Source of the DNA: Theodoxus fluviatilis
Taxonomy: Eukaryota; Mollusca; Gastropoda; Cycloneritida; Neritidae
Assembly: GCA_034096865.1 (NCBI GenBank)
Contig: JAWQFJ010001812.1
Span: 172,501 to 236,500 of the forward strand
Direction of reading: 5' to 3'
Length of the DNA stretch: 64,000 nt
Shown: positions 26,848 through 37,815 of the stretch, one piece after another
Position numbering within the stretch: the first letter of the stretch is position 1
Layout of the letters: each line of letters begins with the position of its first letter
Made by a program: the position numbers and the translations under genes
Notes under the pieces: model-generated
What the model was told of the DNA's origin: nothing
Seen by the model: only the letters and a program-made list of their open reading frames with translations
Databases searched by the model: none

Positions 26848-27833
26848 TCCCATACCGTCTTAGTTTTCGGAGAATGTGCAGCCCTCTTGAGCTGCTAAAA
26901 CTCCATTGAGAAATCAATAAATTACGTGTTTTTCTTTCTCTACTGTCATGTGCACGCCTTGCCGAGAGAATGGGTTTGGTCTCTTTTGCCAGTTTGTTTG
27001 TTTGGGTTCTGAAGCGGAGGCGTCTGTAGCGGAGGAGTAATGGAAGTTGGTGAAGGTATTTGTTGTCTCAGCTCGTTTTTCTCCGCCTGCTTCGAAAGGG
27101 AATACGGGCTAATTTGACGTGTGGGAGGCTGGTGAGACTGCACGCCACAATAGACGCACATCACTATGGCTCTGGCGTTACTGTTGGATTTTCCATGGGC
27201 AGGTGCTTCTGAAAGAGCGTGGCGTGCGATGCCGTGTTTGCCTGTCCATGAAACGGGGTCAGTTCCATGGCCTGCTGCTGGAAAGGTTGCGTGTAATGCC
27301 ACTTGACACCCAAGTTGTGTGGGCAGAAAAATGTTTGCTTTTGGCTCCTAAGCGTTTAAGTCAAAACCATGCCTTGTTGACTCCCTCATGTGTATGCTTT
27401 ATTGCTTCACTAGTCCTCTTCTTTCGCTCTCAAACGCCACCTCCCAATCCCATCCCCCACTACCAACCCCTACCATCACCCCCACCCCCGAATATCGCGT
27501 TATGAATACTTTTTATAGCTACTTAAAACTAGTGGATTTTTTGTTTCGGTAGCAATCCTTTAAATGTATTGAAATAGTTTACATGTCCAATTTTGTGTTC
27601 ATTTTCCTGTTCATGATTATCGAAACATATGACAGCTCTGTCTCATTTCATCTCGTTCCATGCTGTGCTGGCAGAGGTTGTTTTGGTCTGACATAATTTC
27701 CAATGAAACACCCGAGAGATCTCTGCGATTAACCTGCATTTCTGTATGATTTATCGTCCGTCGCCTAAACAATCTTTTCCCTTCTCCCACACACCATAGC
27801 TCGGGGAAGGCGCTAAGCGACACAGAAGCCACT

Positions 27834-27893
27834 CCAATTACCGCACCTCTGATATTTCATGGTGGGGCTGACGTCCAGCTGATGTGGGATAAG
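27834..27893. promoter_or_regulatory. compact candidate transcription-factor site cluster
   Basis: Within 60 bp lie CCAATTA (27834-27840, homeodomain), TGACGTCC (27869-27876, CRE-like), CAGCTG (27876-27881, E-box) and GGATAAG (27888-27894, GATA). The surrounding 27820-28000 is unique and non-coding. Motif density alone suggests an enhancer; there is no proof. Confidence 0.2.
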
Positions 27894-28255
27894 ATCTGCC
27901 AGGGTCACCCCTCCTGCCTTGATGAAGCCCGGGGCTTTTAGGATAATTGTCTCGCACGCCCCTGCTGGGAGTGCAGCCCTCCCCTCCACTGCCTGATCAG
28001 GTTAGCGTTGGGCATGTGGCGAGAGGCCGGGGCTGCTGTGTGGCAGGATGAGCTCCAGGGGCTGGCAATATGCCTGTGCCATGCAGTATCACCCTTCCCC
28101 CGTAATCCTCTTTGCTTTGCAGTGAATTGGTTGCCCCTGTCCCCTCCAGCCCCTCCCCGTCCATGCTCTCTCTCCCTCTCTGTCTTTGTCAGGGTCCGTT
28201 GTGTCTGTCCTCTTTCTCACTCTCGAACTCTCCTTTTCTGTCCGTCCGCCCGCCC

Positions 28256-28256
<1 letters not shown>

Positions 28257-28338
<82 letters not shown>
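28257..28338. repeat. (TC)n microsatellite, 82 bp
   Basis: Uninterrupted dinucleotide tract preceded by CCGTCCGCC-type sequence. Confidence 0.97.
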
Positions 28339-28340
<2 letters not shown>

Positions 28341-28647
28341 ATCACCTCCCCCCCCCCCTCCCGATGGAAGTAGGAACACAAGCCTAGCATTGGAGTTTCC
28401 ATCATGAGACGGCGCCAGTCTCCGCGTTTGGTCGTTATTCCTGGCAGACGCTGCAAACGAAACAGAGTCGGATGCATTTTATCACCTTGGTAATTCCATC
28501 TTCTCTCTTTCATCTAGAGTTGACCCTTTTTTCCGAAGGTCGCTGGGGTTTTTCAGTTACTTAAATACGTATATATACTTGCGAGTGAGTACGCAAGACA
28601 CGCTTATGTGCAGTTGCATAAAAGAGAAACGCGTTTGCAACACATAC

Positions 28648-28654
28648 ACGCGCG

Positions 28655-28702
<48 letters not shown>
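28648..28702. repeat. (CG)n(CA)n alternating tract
   Basis: A CG block followed by CA repeats, an alternating purine-pyrimidine sequence with Z-DNA potential. Confidence 0.95.
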
Positions 28703-28704
<2 letters not shown>

Positions 28705-29083
28705 ATCACTAACAACTTGGTTCCTCGTTGTCACGACTCAGTGTATTATTGTTTAATTTTACGCAAAGAATAAAGGTCTGTCGCGGCTCATGGTGGGTGG
28801 TGTGACTTTAAGTCCACATCATAATATTTTTTGTGCAGCGTTATGCACCTTATTATGCAGCGTCGGCGCTTGATGTTAGAGGCGACGTTGCACGTGCTTT
28901 TCCGCCTTCATGCTGTGTATCCCCTGTTGCACGATATTTGCGGGTTCTGGCGCAGGGAATTTGTTATATAAAGACCGGTCTTTATTTCCCAGGGAGGAAA
29001 AATGGATGCAAAGAAGATAATAAACTAAGAGCTTGATATATGTAAGCCCGGTGTGGGGGTTTTTATATAAAGATTTCTTATTA

Positions 29084-29093
29084 GTAATGTTTC
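29084..29093. repeat. target-site duplication of SINE-like copy B, left
   Basis: GTAATGTTTC, identical to 29280-29289. Confidence 0.55.
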
Positions 29094-29279
29094 CCCTGTG
29101 AGTTCGGGGTAAGAATCGACCCACCGCATCTCTCTGCACGTTTCTTGAAAGGCGAATACCTAAGAATACCGTGACTTGGTTGGCGTTTACTCTAGGCTGT
29201 TCTGGTGATTTTCGTCCCGATGGCCTTGCATGGCCTACAAAGGCTGATGGGCCGTGTAACTCAATCCATACAATCCATT
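29093..29279 (+). mobile_element. SINE-like dispersed repeat, copy B
   Basis: About 185 bp. It begins CCCCTGTGAGTTCGGGG (a small stem), then GAATCGACCCACC, an AAAGGCGAATACC block, CGTGACTTGG, GATGGCCTTGCATGGCCTA, AAAGGCTGATGGGCCGTGTAA and an ATCCATACAATCCAT tail. It aligns along its whole length with copies A and C. GTAATGTTTC flanks it on both sides. It has no tRNA-like A/B boxes that I can see and no protein-coding capacity. A tailed short retroposon is the best guess. A non-autonomous DNA element with a 9-10 bp duplication remains possible, although I see no terminal inverted repeats. Confidence 0.65.
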
Positions 29280-29474
29280 GTAATGTTTCGTATGGCTTTC
29301 AGTTACTAGAGAGGAGGATGGAATAATGGATTGATTGAAGAGAATTGACTAAGAACTGTAGTGTTAAGCCCGCTCCATTGTAATGTTTCGTAAGGCTTTC
29401 AGTTACTAGAGAGGAGGATGGAATAATGGATTGATTGAAGAGAATTGACTAAGAACTGTAGTGTTAAGCCCGCT
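29275..29474 (+). repeat. tandem duplication, two 100-bp units
   Basis: Unit 1 (29275-29374) and unit 2 (29375-29474) match at all but one position (T at 29293 versus A at 29393). The unit starts with the CCATTG end of SINE-like copy B and its right flank, so the duplication came after that insertion. The near-identity suggests a recent event. Confidence 0.95.
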
Positions 29475-32196
29475 GAGCGTTTTTTTTAAACGTGTATTTA
29501 ATTAGTAGTAATTGTTTTGTTTTCTTTGAAGTTTTCTGTTGTGTTTTCAGTTAGTGAGTTTTGGTTGAAAGATGTATACGTAATTGAGTCGATTGTTTTA
29601 TGTTGGTTTCGGTTTGTGGCGTCTTTGTCTTTAAATGTGATTAGTGACTGAGAAAGGAATTTCCCTTACTTTATTTTTATTTTTCACTGACCAGTTGGGG
29701 ATCGAGCCACCTTCCACCCACCCCAACCGTGACACTCGTTAAGGCGCAATACTAGCACTCTTCAGGTAACCAATCAAAGCCGCAATAACTCTTTCACATC
29801 TCTTTCCTTGCGCGCTATGTACGGCTGTGGACTCCGACTATGACTATAGTCCTGTCAAAGCGCGCGCGCGATTATACACATTCGCTCATGTTCTTTTCTG
29901 CCCCATGCTCTCCACCGTCCGGGATAATACTCTTGCTGTAACACCTCGCACTCACAAAGACCGGCATGTATCTACGTTCACAAGCGCGAATAGTCCCACA
30001 CAAGGCAGCAAACACGCACTTGAACACACGTGCGGATGCACGCCATAAAGAAGAGTACAGCGAGTGTAATGCACTAGGTACCCTCTGTAGGCGGGGCCAG
30101 GGCCAGGGCGAGTGCCTTGAGGCTGACAGACCGTGGGCCTGCTGGAGTCCATCACCTGGAGACGTTTGCAGTGGCAGCTTGGCTTCTCTGCTGACTGACG
30201 GCTGCCGGCACAGCTTACAAACAGGCTGCCCGGGCTCTATTTTCGCCCAAACACCCAGTGACCGTTTTGTACGACCAGTCTGTGGTCACTCTTGTGGGGA
30301 CTGAGCAGGGCAAGATGAGAGAATTGAGACCTGAGATGAGACAGTGTGTGGCCCCAGACTGCCGAGGTCTTGACTCTGTCAAACTCTCTGTCATCGCCAG
30401 CATGTCCCTGAATCATTGTATCACGATGTATATATATGTACATTCTTTAGGAGGTCGTTGTCCTTTATCGTGATAAAACTTGTTATACTGATAAATGGAA
30501 TTTAGAGGAAGAGCAACATAAAAGATAAGCTTTTGAAACTTGCCTACTGGAAGCTGGCAGACAGACGGTTAGTTCACAAGGACTGTGAGGAGTAGATAAG
30601 TTATAACAATTTACGTTTTATTTACACTCACTTGTCTTATTAATCTTAGCTTTGCTTTGACGTATAGAGTGTAAAGACGGGAAAGAAAGTTTCACTGTGA
30701 AATCTTTGCGTTGCAAAAGATATTTGCCTGTGAGGCCTACAATCATACATAAAATTTGCAGAGTATACGACCCTGCACGGAGAAGCGAGAGGCCACAAAG
30801 GTGCTAGGTACCTGCATGCACTAGGTTGGGGAGGTAAACAACTCCAAGCCCATGAACTGGTTGCTGGCTGCACAAACAACCACAGTCTGTCAGTAGCTCA
30901 TACTGGAGGCCCTTCTTGGATTTATGGAAGGAGGGACGAGTGATTGGCATCGTGGTGAATGGACAAGTGGCACGACAATGGATGAGTGAGCGAAAAGAGG
31001 TGGAGAGGCTGACAACGGAGGCGCAGGAGTGTCTGTTGTCCCTGTGGACATGATGGCATACCCTTCCCGCTTCTCTTCTAACTTGGGAGTGCCTTGTGCT
31101 TTGTTGTGGGAATGAAAAACCCACAGTGACTTGAGAGACTTTGTCTGTCAAGATGGGGAGAGTTTCCTGCAGGCATGTTCACCCTGCAGTCTGCGAAAGT
31201 GATAAGAGAGGTGCCAGCCAGGCGTCAGAACTTCCTTCTCTCTGTGTTCTGCAGTGGCTGGCCGCAATGCTGACCGCTGGACGAGAGGGGGCTGAATACC
31301 AGCAGTCTTTCAACCCGACACTCGAGCCCTCGCTATGAGAGCGCTGACAGCTCTAGCCAAATGCCAAACGGCCATTGCACTTCTAGGTTTTTCTATGGCA
31401 TCATGGTATTTCTCTCGCTTGCGCTGTTTTTGTAGGCGGAGATGTTACGGAAGATACTGGGTGGATTGTTCCGGATCCTTTAGAATGTTTGGCCTATGAC
31501 CCTTTTTACCTAAGTTTTACATGTAGGTAAAAATGCATGGCTGTTTGGCAGATGAGTGTAGCGACCTTGCCAGCATAGAAATTGTGTAATTTTTGTAGCA
31601 CGTTTTGTCTTGAAGGGGATGAAAAGGGAAGGACAATTCAGTGCTTGCTTTAGCGCTTCATCAAAGTGAAACTTTCACGGCAGAAATACTAGCAATCTCC
31701 TGTCAGAAGGATCTCTGCCTCCCTCACTAGGAGGATACAGTCCCCCTCTATGCACATTCATCGGGGAATCGAGTCCACTGGCAAGGGAACCGAATAAGGG
31801 CAATCAGGAGAAAATGGCGCCAAGGCCTCTTAATCTGGCCGTGGTTAGGATGGACATCACGCGGGAGCCGTGAAGAGCATTCGATCGCCAGAGAATGGTG
31901 GTGAGCCGCTAGGATCAGGCCAGGAGCCGTTATGAAAACGATCGCTATCGAGCTGGCCGCTGGTCGCCACTCCCCCATCTCCAGGCTGCGGTCGCTGCTG
32001 CTGCTCAGCCTCCTCCTCCTCCTCCTCCCTGTCCTGTGCTGCTGCTGGCTGGTCTTGGAGCTGCCAGTCACTGCTTGGCCGTGTGACCATCTCGAAGTCG
32101 TCCTCTCCTCCTCTCTTCCCAGCCTCGCCCCAGTACAGTGGGCTTAGACTGCTCTGTACAGCACGGCCTTGTCTAGCTTCCGCTAGCCTTACGTAG
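29475..32196. other. unique sequence, no confident gene
   Basis: 29475-29680 is T-rich. 30.4-31.7 kb is mixed with few CpG. A minus-strand acidic frame (31857-32105) is listed separately. Nothing else is recognisable. Confidence 0.5.
31857..32105 (-). CDS. weak candidate coding segment, acidic/Gln-rich, unknown product
   Basis: On the minus strand a frame ending at TGA 31859-31857 encodes, over its last ~82 residues, a hydrophilic stretch. It starts EDDFEMVTRPSSDWQLQD, passes through a short Glu and Gln run, and ends in a Gly/Ser/Pro-rich tail. Codon choice (GAC, GAG, CAG, GGC) is coding-like. Against it, the acceptor side lacks a polypyrimidine tract, the open frame continues into a TTTGC minisatellite, and the Glu run mirrors a CTC repeat on the other strand. 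It may be a chance frame. Confidence 0.12.
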   Translation of the reverse strand, partial: EDDFEMVTRPSSDWQLQDQPAAAQDREEEEEEAEQQQRPQPGDGGVATSGQLDSDRFHNGSWPDPSGSPPFSGDRMLFTAPA

Positions 32197-32255
32197 CATT
32201 GCATTGCCTTGCCTTTTCTTGCTTTGCTTTGCTTTGCATTGCTTTGCGTTGCCTT
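32197..32255. repeat. degenerate (TTTGC)n/(TTGCC)n minisatellite
   Basis: About a dozen 5-bp units of the form CTTTG / CATTG / CCTTG in tandem. Confidence 0.9.
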
Positions 32256-32739
32256 CACTGACTTGCTGGCATCTTGAGCACCAGCTTTCCCACATGCGTA
32301 CTCTGTGGGCACCACTTCCTGTAGTGGGCCGCTTCAGGTGTGAGAGGATGCTAGCAGTGGAGAGAAGTGGCGCCGTTTTCTGAGAGAAAGGGGTCTTGAG
32401 GTGCCCGTTATGTGAAGTCGGGACTGCCGCCGAAAGTTCGTGCTTTGCCCTCTGTGGGAAGAGGTCGCGTGGCATTTCTCGCTTAGGATGAAGGGCACGG
32501 ATGGTTTTGCCGAGGTGTGCAGTTGCACAGGGTCATGGTATTTCGGGAGGTGGAGGTTTGTGAAACTTGACTTTAACGACCATCACAAAACCTTGATGTT
32601 TTGATGTGAGCTGCCTCACTGTGGGGCGAGGCTGAGAGATGTGGCAGCGTTGATATTTGTATCGCGTGCAGTACCCTCTGCTGTAGTGACGTAGATGACT
32701 CCGGGTGTGTCCCTTGGGTAGTCATGGAAACGTAACTGG

Positions 32740-32741
<2 letters not shown>
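32256..32741. other. unique sequence, nothing recognised
   Basis: Short frames only. Confidence 0.5.
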
Positions 32742-32823
<82 letters not shown>

Positions 32824-32837
32824 TCTCTCTCTCCCTC

Positions 32838-32872
<35 letters not shown>

Positions 32873-32873
32873 T
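32742..32873. repeat. (CT)n microsatellite with CCT interruptions
   Basis: A long CT tract, interrupted near 32819-32850 by extra C residues. Confidence 0.97.
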
Positions 32874-32915
32874 GCTCCCTCAGTCTACCTGCTCTGTCTA
32901 TCCGTCAGTCAATTC

Positions 32916-32918
<3 letters not shown>

Positions 32919-32987
<69 letters not shown>
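32919..32987. repeat. (CT)n microsatellite
   Basis: Second CT tract, 45 bp after the first; probably one split locus. Confidence 0.97.
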
Positions 32988-32989
<2 letters not shown>

Positions 32990-33688
32990 CCTACCCTCCT
33001 CGCCTTGAGCTCATTACCCATGCCATGGCCTCACGCGTGGATGGTGGAGGTAAGTACGTTCATCATCGTTATCACTGCATGCATTGTGCTGTGAAGAGGC
33101 TTGGCACCAGAGCGAGTATTCATGTTTCTCTCTCGCACTCGCAGCCTCCGCATCTCCTCACCACTTCTTGTGCCAGCAGCGGCGGCAGGTGTGTAGCTGG
33201 GATGAATAACTGATTCGGGTTTAATCTACATCAAGACAGCCACTGAACCGGACCATTAGTGCCATGAGGGATCCAGTCATCTGTGTAATTTCTTGCGACA
33301 CTGAAAAATCTGCAGGCTTATTTTTGTTACGTGGCTCGCTGTGGATAATTGATTCCAAGAGCGCAGGCTGTTTGTGGTCATTGGCACTTAGCTGCGTGGA
33401 AGATGGATGGATGAAGATAACGTCCCGTGTGCTCATGGTAGGTGGAGTGAACATATTGCGCTTGCATTCGCCCAACTCCCCCACTCCTCTACTCCCTACT
33501 CCCACTCTCTTCCCCACAGTAACCCCTTCACTCACCGCTTTATCGTGGGGTTTATCGCGTCTTTATTTCGTCGTGGTTTTTTCTCTCTCTCTCATTAAAG
33601 TCGTATGTAGTTTCTCTTTCTCTAGTTGCTGTTGTAGCTGCTGCCTGGCGTTCTCCTACCTCTATACTTTTTCTTCTTCTGTCTCCTC

Positions 33689-33693
<5 letters not shown>
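32988..33693. other. unique sequence, no gene supported
   Basis: No convincing frame. 33470-33520 is C-rich, and 33580-33690 is pyrimidine-rich leading into the next CT tract. Confidence 0.5.
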
Positions 33694-33759
<66 letters not shown>

Positions 33760-33765
33760 CCCCCC
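33694..33765. repeat. (CT)n then C9
   Basis: CT repeat to about 33756 followed by nine C. Confidence 0.97.
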
Positions 33766-34420
33766 TTTTCTTCTCTCTTGGAGACGAAAACGGAAAAACG
33801 CGTAGAGCATTTCGCTATTTTGCTTTTCTGTATCTTATCACCCTCAGCTGTTGTCGGAGCTATTAAACTGTCACAGCCGTGGTATCCGTTTTCACGTTCA
33901 AGGACCGTGGCATGCAGTAAGGGTGGAGTTGTGCGTTTTCCAACAAAGACTTGCACATCAGGGGCCCAGAAAGCGAATGTCGAATCCGACAGCCGTCCAG
34001 GCCAAACGGGACCAAGGCAGATTTGCAGTGTTGCTAGCGTCATCAGTACACGAGGGCTGAAGACACGGTGGCTGCCACGGCTTCTTGCTGGCCTGGCTAC
34101 TGCTCAGGGTTTACGGACTCGCCTGTCGCATGCAACATACGCACCGACACTTTCTGGAGCAACTCGCTCACCAGATCTCCCAGCAACGTTCACCACACCG
34201 CTCAGTGACTCTTTCGTTAAGTCATCTGGCTTTCCATCTTGCTATTTGTTGTACAAGTATCGCCGATTTATCGTTGAAAAGAAACACCCGAAGTTCTCGA
34301 AAGGACAATTCTCCCAGTGTGCTCAGACTCAACGAGTATTGTTATGCATAGTCGTTGGCTTGAGACCCCAGGAGCCTTCCCTGATGGTATCGTGTTCGCG
34401 CGAGCATGTGTGGTTGTGTG
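33766..34420. other. long open frame without ATG, not called as a gene
   Basis: One + frame stays open for about 200 codons before entering GT repeat at about 34420. It has no ATG until its end, no recognised domain and no clear splice borders. Confidence 0.4.
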
Positions 34421-34555
34421 TGGTTGTGGTTGTGTGTGTGTTTGTGCGTGTATGCGTGCGCGCGCGCGGGCGAGCCTTTACGCGCGTGCATGTGTGTGCG
34501 AGAAAGATTGCTCACGCGTTTGAGTGATTATGTGCGCGTGTGCGCGCGCGTGTGG
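34421..34555. repeat. degenerate GT/GC alternating tract
   Basis: Interrupted GT, GC and CG dinucleotides. Confidence 0.8.
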
Positions 34556-35064
34556 GTTCACGCAGTCACGGGCCGTCCCAATCCCGGGCCAGCGCGGGCC
34601 CCTTGGCGGTTTCCAGCTCGTTATCCCGCACTCGCCTCCGTTGCCCGGAAAGCTCCGTCCAAGTGCGAGGCCGGCAAAGCGCCATAGAAAACCCCGTGTT
34701 CATCAACTCTTGGGGGAAAACCAACAAATTGCTGTCCGGGAATTGGCCTGGAAACCCGTCTATTGATTTCTGCAGAGCTGCGCGGGCTGGCGGCTCCCGG
34801 GCTGTGCGTTGGAGGCAGAGGAGAGAGGCAGGGAAGAAGACTGGATGGAGGCAGGCTGAGATGGAGGGTGGCAGTGAGAGGGAGGCGGAGATACGCAAGG
34901 AGACGGACAGGCGAAGAGGCCGACAGGCAGGCAGACGGCAAAATAGATGGGCTTGAAGGGAGGTACGGTGTTCTTGTAGAGAGGAAGAAAGGATGTGGCA
35001 AGAAGTTGAAAAACAAAATTCATTTGTGTCGAGAAGGAAAATTTAATTAAGGAAATAGACGAGG
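34556..35064. other. GC-rich unique block, then purine-rich stretch
   Basis: 34560-34810 is GC- and CpG-rich. 34810-34950 is purine-rich (GAGGCAGG / GACAGGC units). No gene is supported. Confidence 0.5.
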
Positions 35065-35092
35065 GTGTGTGTGTGCGTGCGTGTGCGCGCGC

Positions 35093-35138
<46 letters not shown>
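35065..35138. repeat. (GT)n with an internal (GC)n block
   Basis: Alternating purine-pyrimidine tract. Confidence 0.95.
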
Positions 35139-35140
<2 letters not shown>

Positions 35141-37429
35141 CATGGAGATGTAGAGTTTTGAGGATTCTGACTGGAGCATTTACGAGAAAAGGAACAAGTG
35201 ATTTATGTTCTAATGTAGAGAGAACGTAGTTGAGGAAATGTTTGGTATAAACTTTGATTTTTCGTCGTTTTCACTCGATTGACTGCTGGTGCCAACAGCA
35301 AACCTATTTGACTGTTATACAATTGAGGTAAAGATAACAAAAGTGTGAATGATGTTTAGAAATATCTCAAGCATTATTCACCATTGTTGAGTCAAAACCA
35401 GTATTGATTTATGCCCCCTGACACCCCCCCTCCCAAAAAAAAATTAAAAAATTTAATCGTGGCGCTTTGCCTTATTCCGCTCAAAGCGTTGTAGCTCGCT
35501 AGCATACATCCCTCAAGCCACGATTTCTGCTCTCTACTTTGCCAGTTTCTTTAGAAGGGAGTGGAGGCAGGGAAGGGAGGGGAGGAGAAGGGACAGTGTG
35601 GGACCCTACAAAGCTACACCCAGGTCCCTAGGGGCGGAGCCCTGCAGCCGGGGCGCAGATGTGAATACTTGATGGGCGGCCTCCCCCACGGCCTTGGACG
35701 CAAGCTCGGCACACGCTCGCACACTGCACACGCACACGCAGACACGCGCACACACCTACAGTCCATTAGTATTGATTTCTGGCCGACGCTTCCTTTCTGA
35801 CTCCCCTGAGTGGTAGGCGGGGTCAGGCGCAGTAATTATGATGAGAAGCCCGCTCCTCTGTTTTCGCCATGCCACGGCTGTGGGCTTGGCACCGGTGCTG
35901 TGAGACTCGCGTCCCCTCTGCTGGCCCTGGTCCGTGGTGGGACTGGAAGAGGAATGGAACGTCTGCGCAGTCTTGTCTCTGTACCGCCTGTCGCCTTTGC
36001 CGTCCTTTGGCACACGTGGTGGTGTGTGAACTGTCGTCTGTCATCAAGGTTGAAGGTATGGGGGGTTTTAACAGTGAAAAAGCTAATTCATGCACGTACT
36101 TCAAACACACACTGGCATGATCTGAACTGAAAGGGAAGGAAGAAATGTGTTGGGGAGTGTCGTAATAAAGCAGTACTGTGGGTACTGGGTGCTTGATAAC
36201 CTTGGTGTAAAATCATCCGCGCACGAGTGTCGCATCATCGATTGACTGCTCGATGGCCTTTTTCAATGGATCATGCACTGGGCTCACTTCCCTGGCTGCC
36301 GTCACGTTGTGTAATGCTTGCCCAGCACCGACCTGGCTGCATGGTCCGCCAGTGCTGGCTCTGCCTTGTTTCTCGGGGCAGCCTGGGAATAGGTGAACTT
36401 TGCCTGCATCCCCATTGGCCTTCACCACCAGTCCTCTGGTGCGGCAGAGTTGAGCAGCTGCATTGATGCAGCATGATTATTGATGAAGAGATTTGCTATC
36501 TGGAGTGATTGATGCCCCAGAATAAATCTGTGGGACCTTTCCAGGGCGTTGTGATTTCCCCCTCTCCTCTTGCATGGACGTTGTTTTCTTCAATGAGGGA
36601 AAGTGAAAAAGTCTCTTTAGGGCAGTTTGTTGTTGTTTTAAATAAAGTAACCATATGTACTTCATTATTCATACATTGATGAAATGATGAAAGGAGAGAT
36701 ATATAGAGGTGCACACAGTGTACAGTTGTGGGAATTACCTGGAGTCATCTGAATGAGTAGTTGGCCATATAGAAATACAAAACACTTTTAACTTTGGAGC
36801 TTGCTTTTCAATAAGTGCTGAAAAATGACTTTCAGTCACAATGTGTTTCAGAAGTTCATGTTCATTTGATTTCCCCTCAAGAATGAAAAGCTTCCATGCT
36901 ACACCGATGCATCATGGGGTCTTTGTCCCACCCTGACTGCAGTTAACGTCTAACCATGCAGAGTAGCATCTTACTTTTTGCAATTTTTTTTTCCTTTTCA
37001 GCGACTAGTTCAATCGTATTCACATCAGTCAAGCAAAACCGCTTTTGATCATATTATTATGTGAAAAAAATTAGAGACAGGGCTTTCTGAAAATCGCTCC
37101 TCTATTCAACTCACAGCTCAAGTCTTCAGTCAGCATGTCTGCACAGTGTGTTTGCCACTACACCACTGGAGAGAAAGACAGGGTAAAGGGCTCCCCCCAA
37201 GACGGCTGCCGACTGCCAGGGCTGTGGTGGTGGTGGTAGTGGTGGGTGGAGTTGTCTCTCCTTATCGGTGCTGGGACAACTAGGGGACACTTCGGCCGAA
37301 AGAGTTGTCTCCCTCCAATCGGGACCCGTGTTGGCGTCACCACTCCCATCCAGAGTGTTGACTTCCTTTGTTTATTCCTTTGCATGAAGCAGCCCCATGA
37401 AATATTTATAGTATATTCATCGCATCTGA

Positions 37430-37431
<2 letters not shown>
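35139..37431. other. unique sequence, no gene; CpG drops after about 36.1 kb
   Basis: 35139-35470 is AT-rich and 35560-36060 GC/CpG-richer. 36120-37150 is AT-rich with few CpG. Short frames only. Confidence 0.5.
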
Positions 37432-37498
<67 letters not shown>

Positions 37499-37626
37499 AG
37501 TGTGTGTGTGTGCGCGAGTGTGTGTGTGCGTGCGCGAGTGTGTGTGTGTGTGTGTGCGCGCGCGAGTGTGTGTGTGTGCGCGAGTGTGTGTGTGCGTGCG
37601 CGAGTGTGTGTGTGCGTGTGTGTGTG
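37432..37626. repeat. (GT)n with 66-bp higher-order repeat
   Basis: Pure GT 37432-37492, then GCGCGAG-interrupted GT. The 40 bp starting at 37501 recurs exactly at 37567, a 66-bp period. Confidence 0.95.
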
Positions 37627-37649
37627 GTGAGATCTGTTTGTATAAGACG

Positions 37650-37742
37650 CGCACACACACACACACGCACGCGCGCGCGCGCGCACAAATACACACAAAT
37701 ACCACACACACGCACGCACAAACACGCACAAACACGCACGCA

Positions 37743-37794
<52 letters not shown>

Positions 37795-37815
37795 TACACA
37801 CGCATACACACACAA
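37650..37815. repeat. (CA)n/(GC)n tract, inverted relative to the GT tract
   Basis: CA repeats with CGCACGCACAAACA units and a GC core (37669-37684). It is complementary in type to 37432-37626 across a 23-bp spacer. Confidence 0.95.

Larger units (their letters stand above)
25472..28256. other. unique sequence, no gene supported
   Basis: Short overlapping frames only. There are C-rich runs at 26816-26828 and 26831-26847 and a C-rich stretch at 27440-27488. A compact motif cluster lies at 27834-27893 and is listed separately. Confidence 0.5.

Noticed and set aside
31932..32147. Poly-Leu, signal-peptide-like frame on +
   Set aside because: Hydrophobicity comes from CTG/CTC repeats; no donor follows, unlike the exon at 61153.
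33778..34527. 249-codon + frame
   Set aside because: The frame starts at TTG, has no ATG for about 200 codons, runs into GT repeat and shows no domain. A frame of this length is plausible by chance in a window this size.
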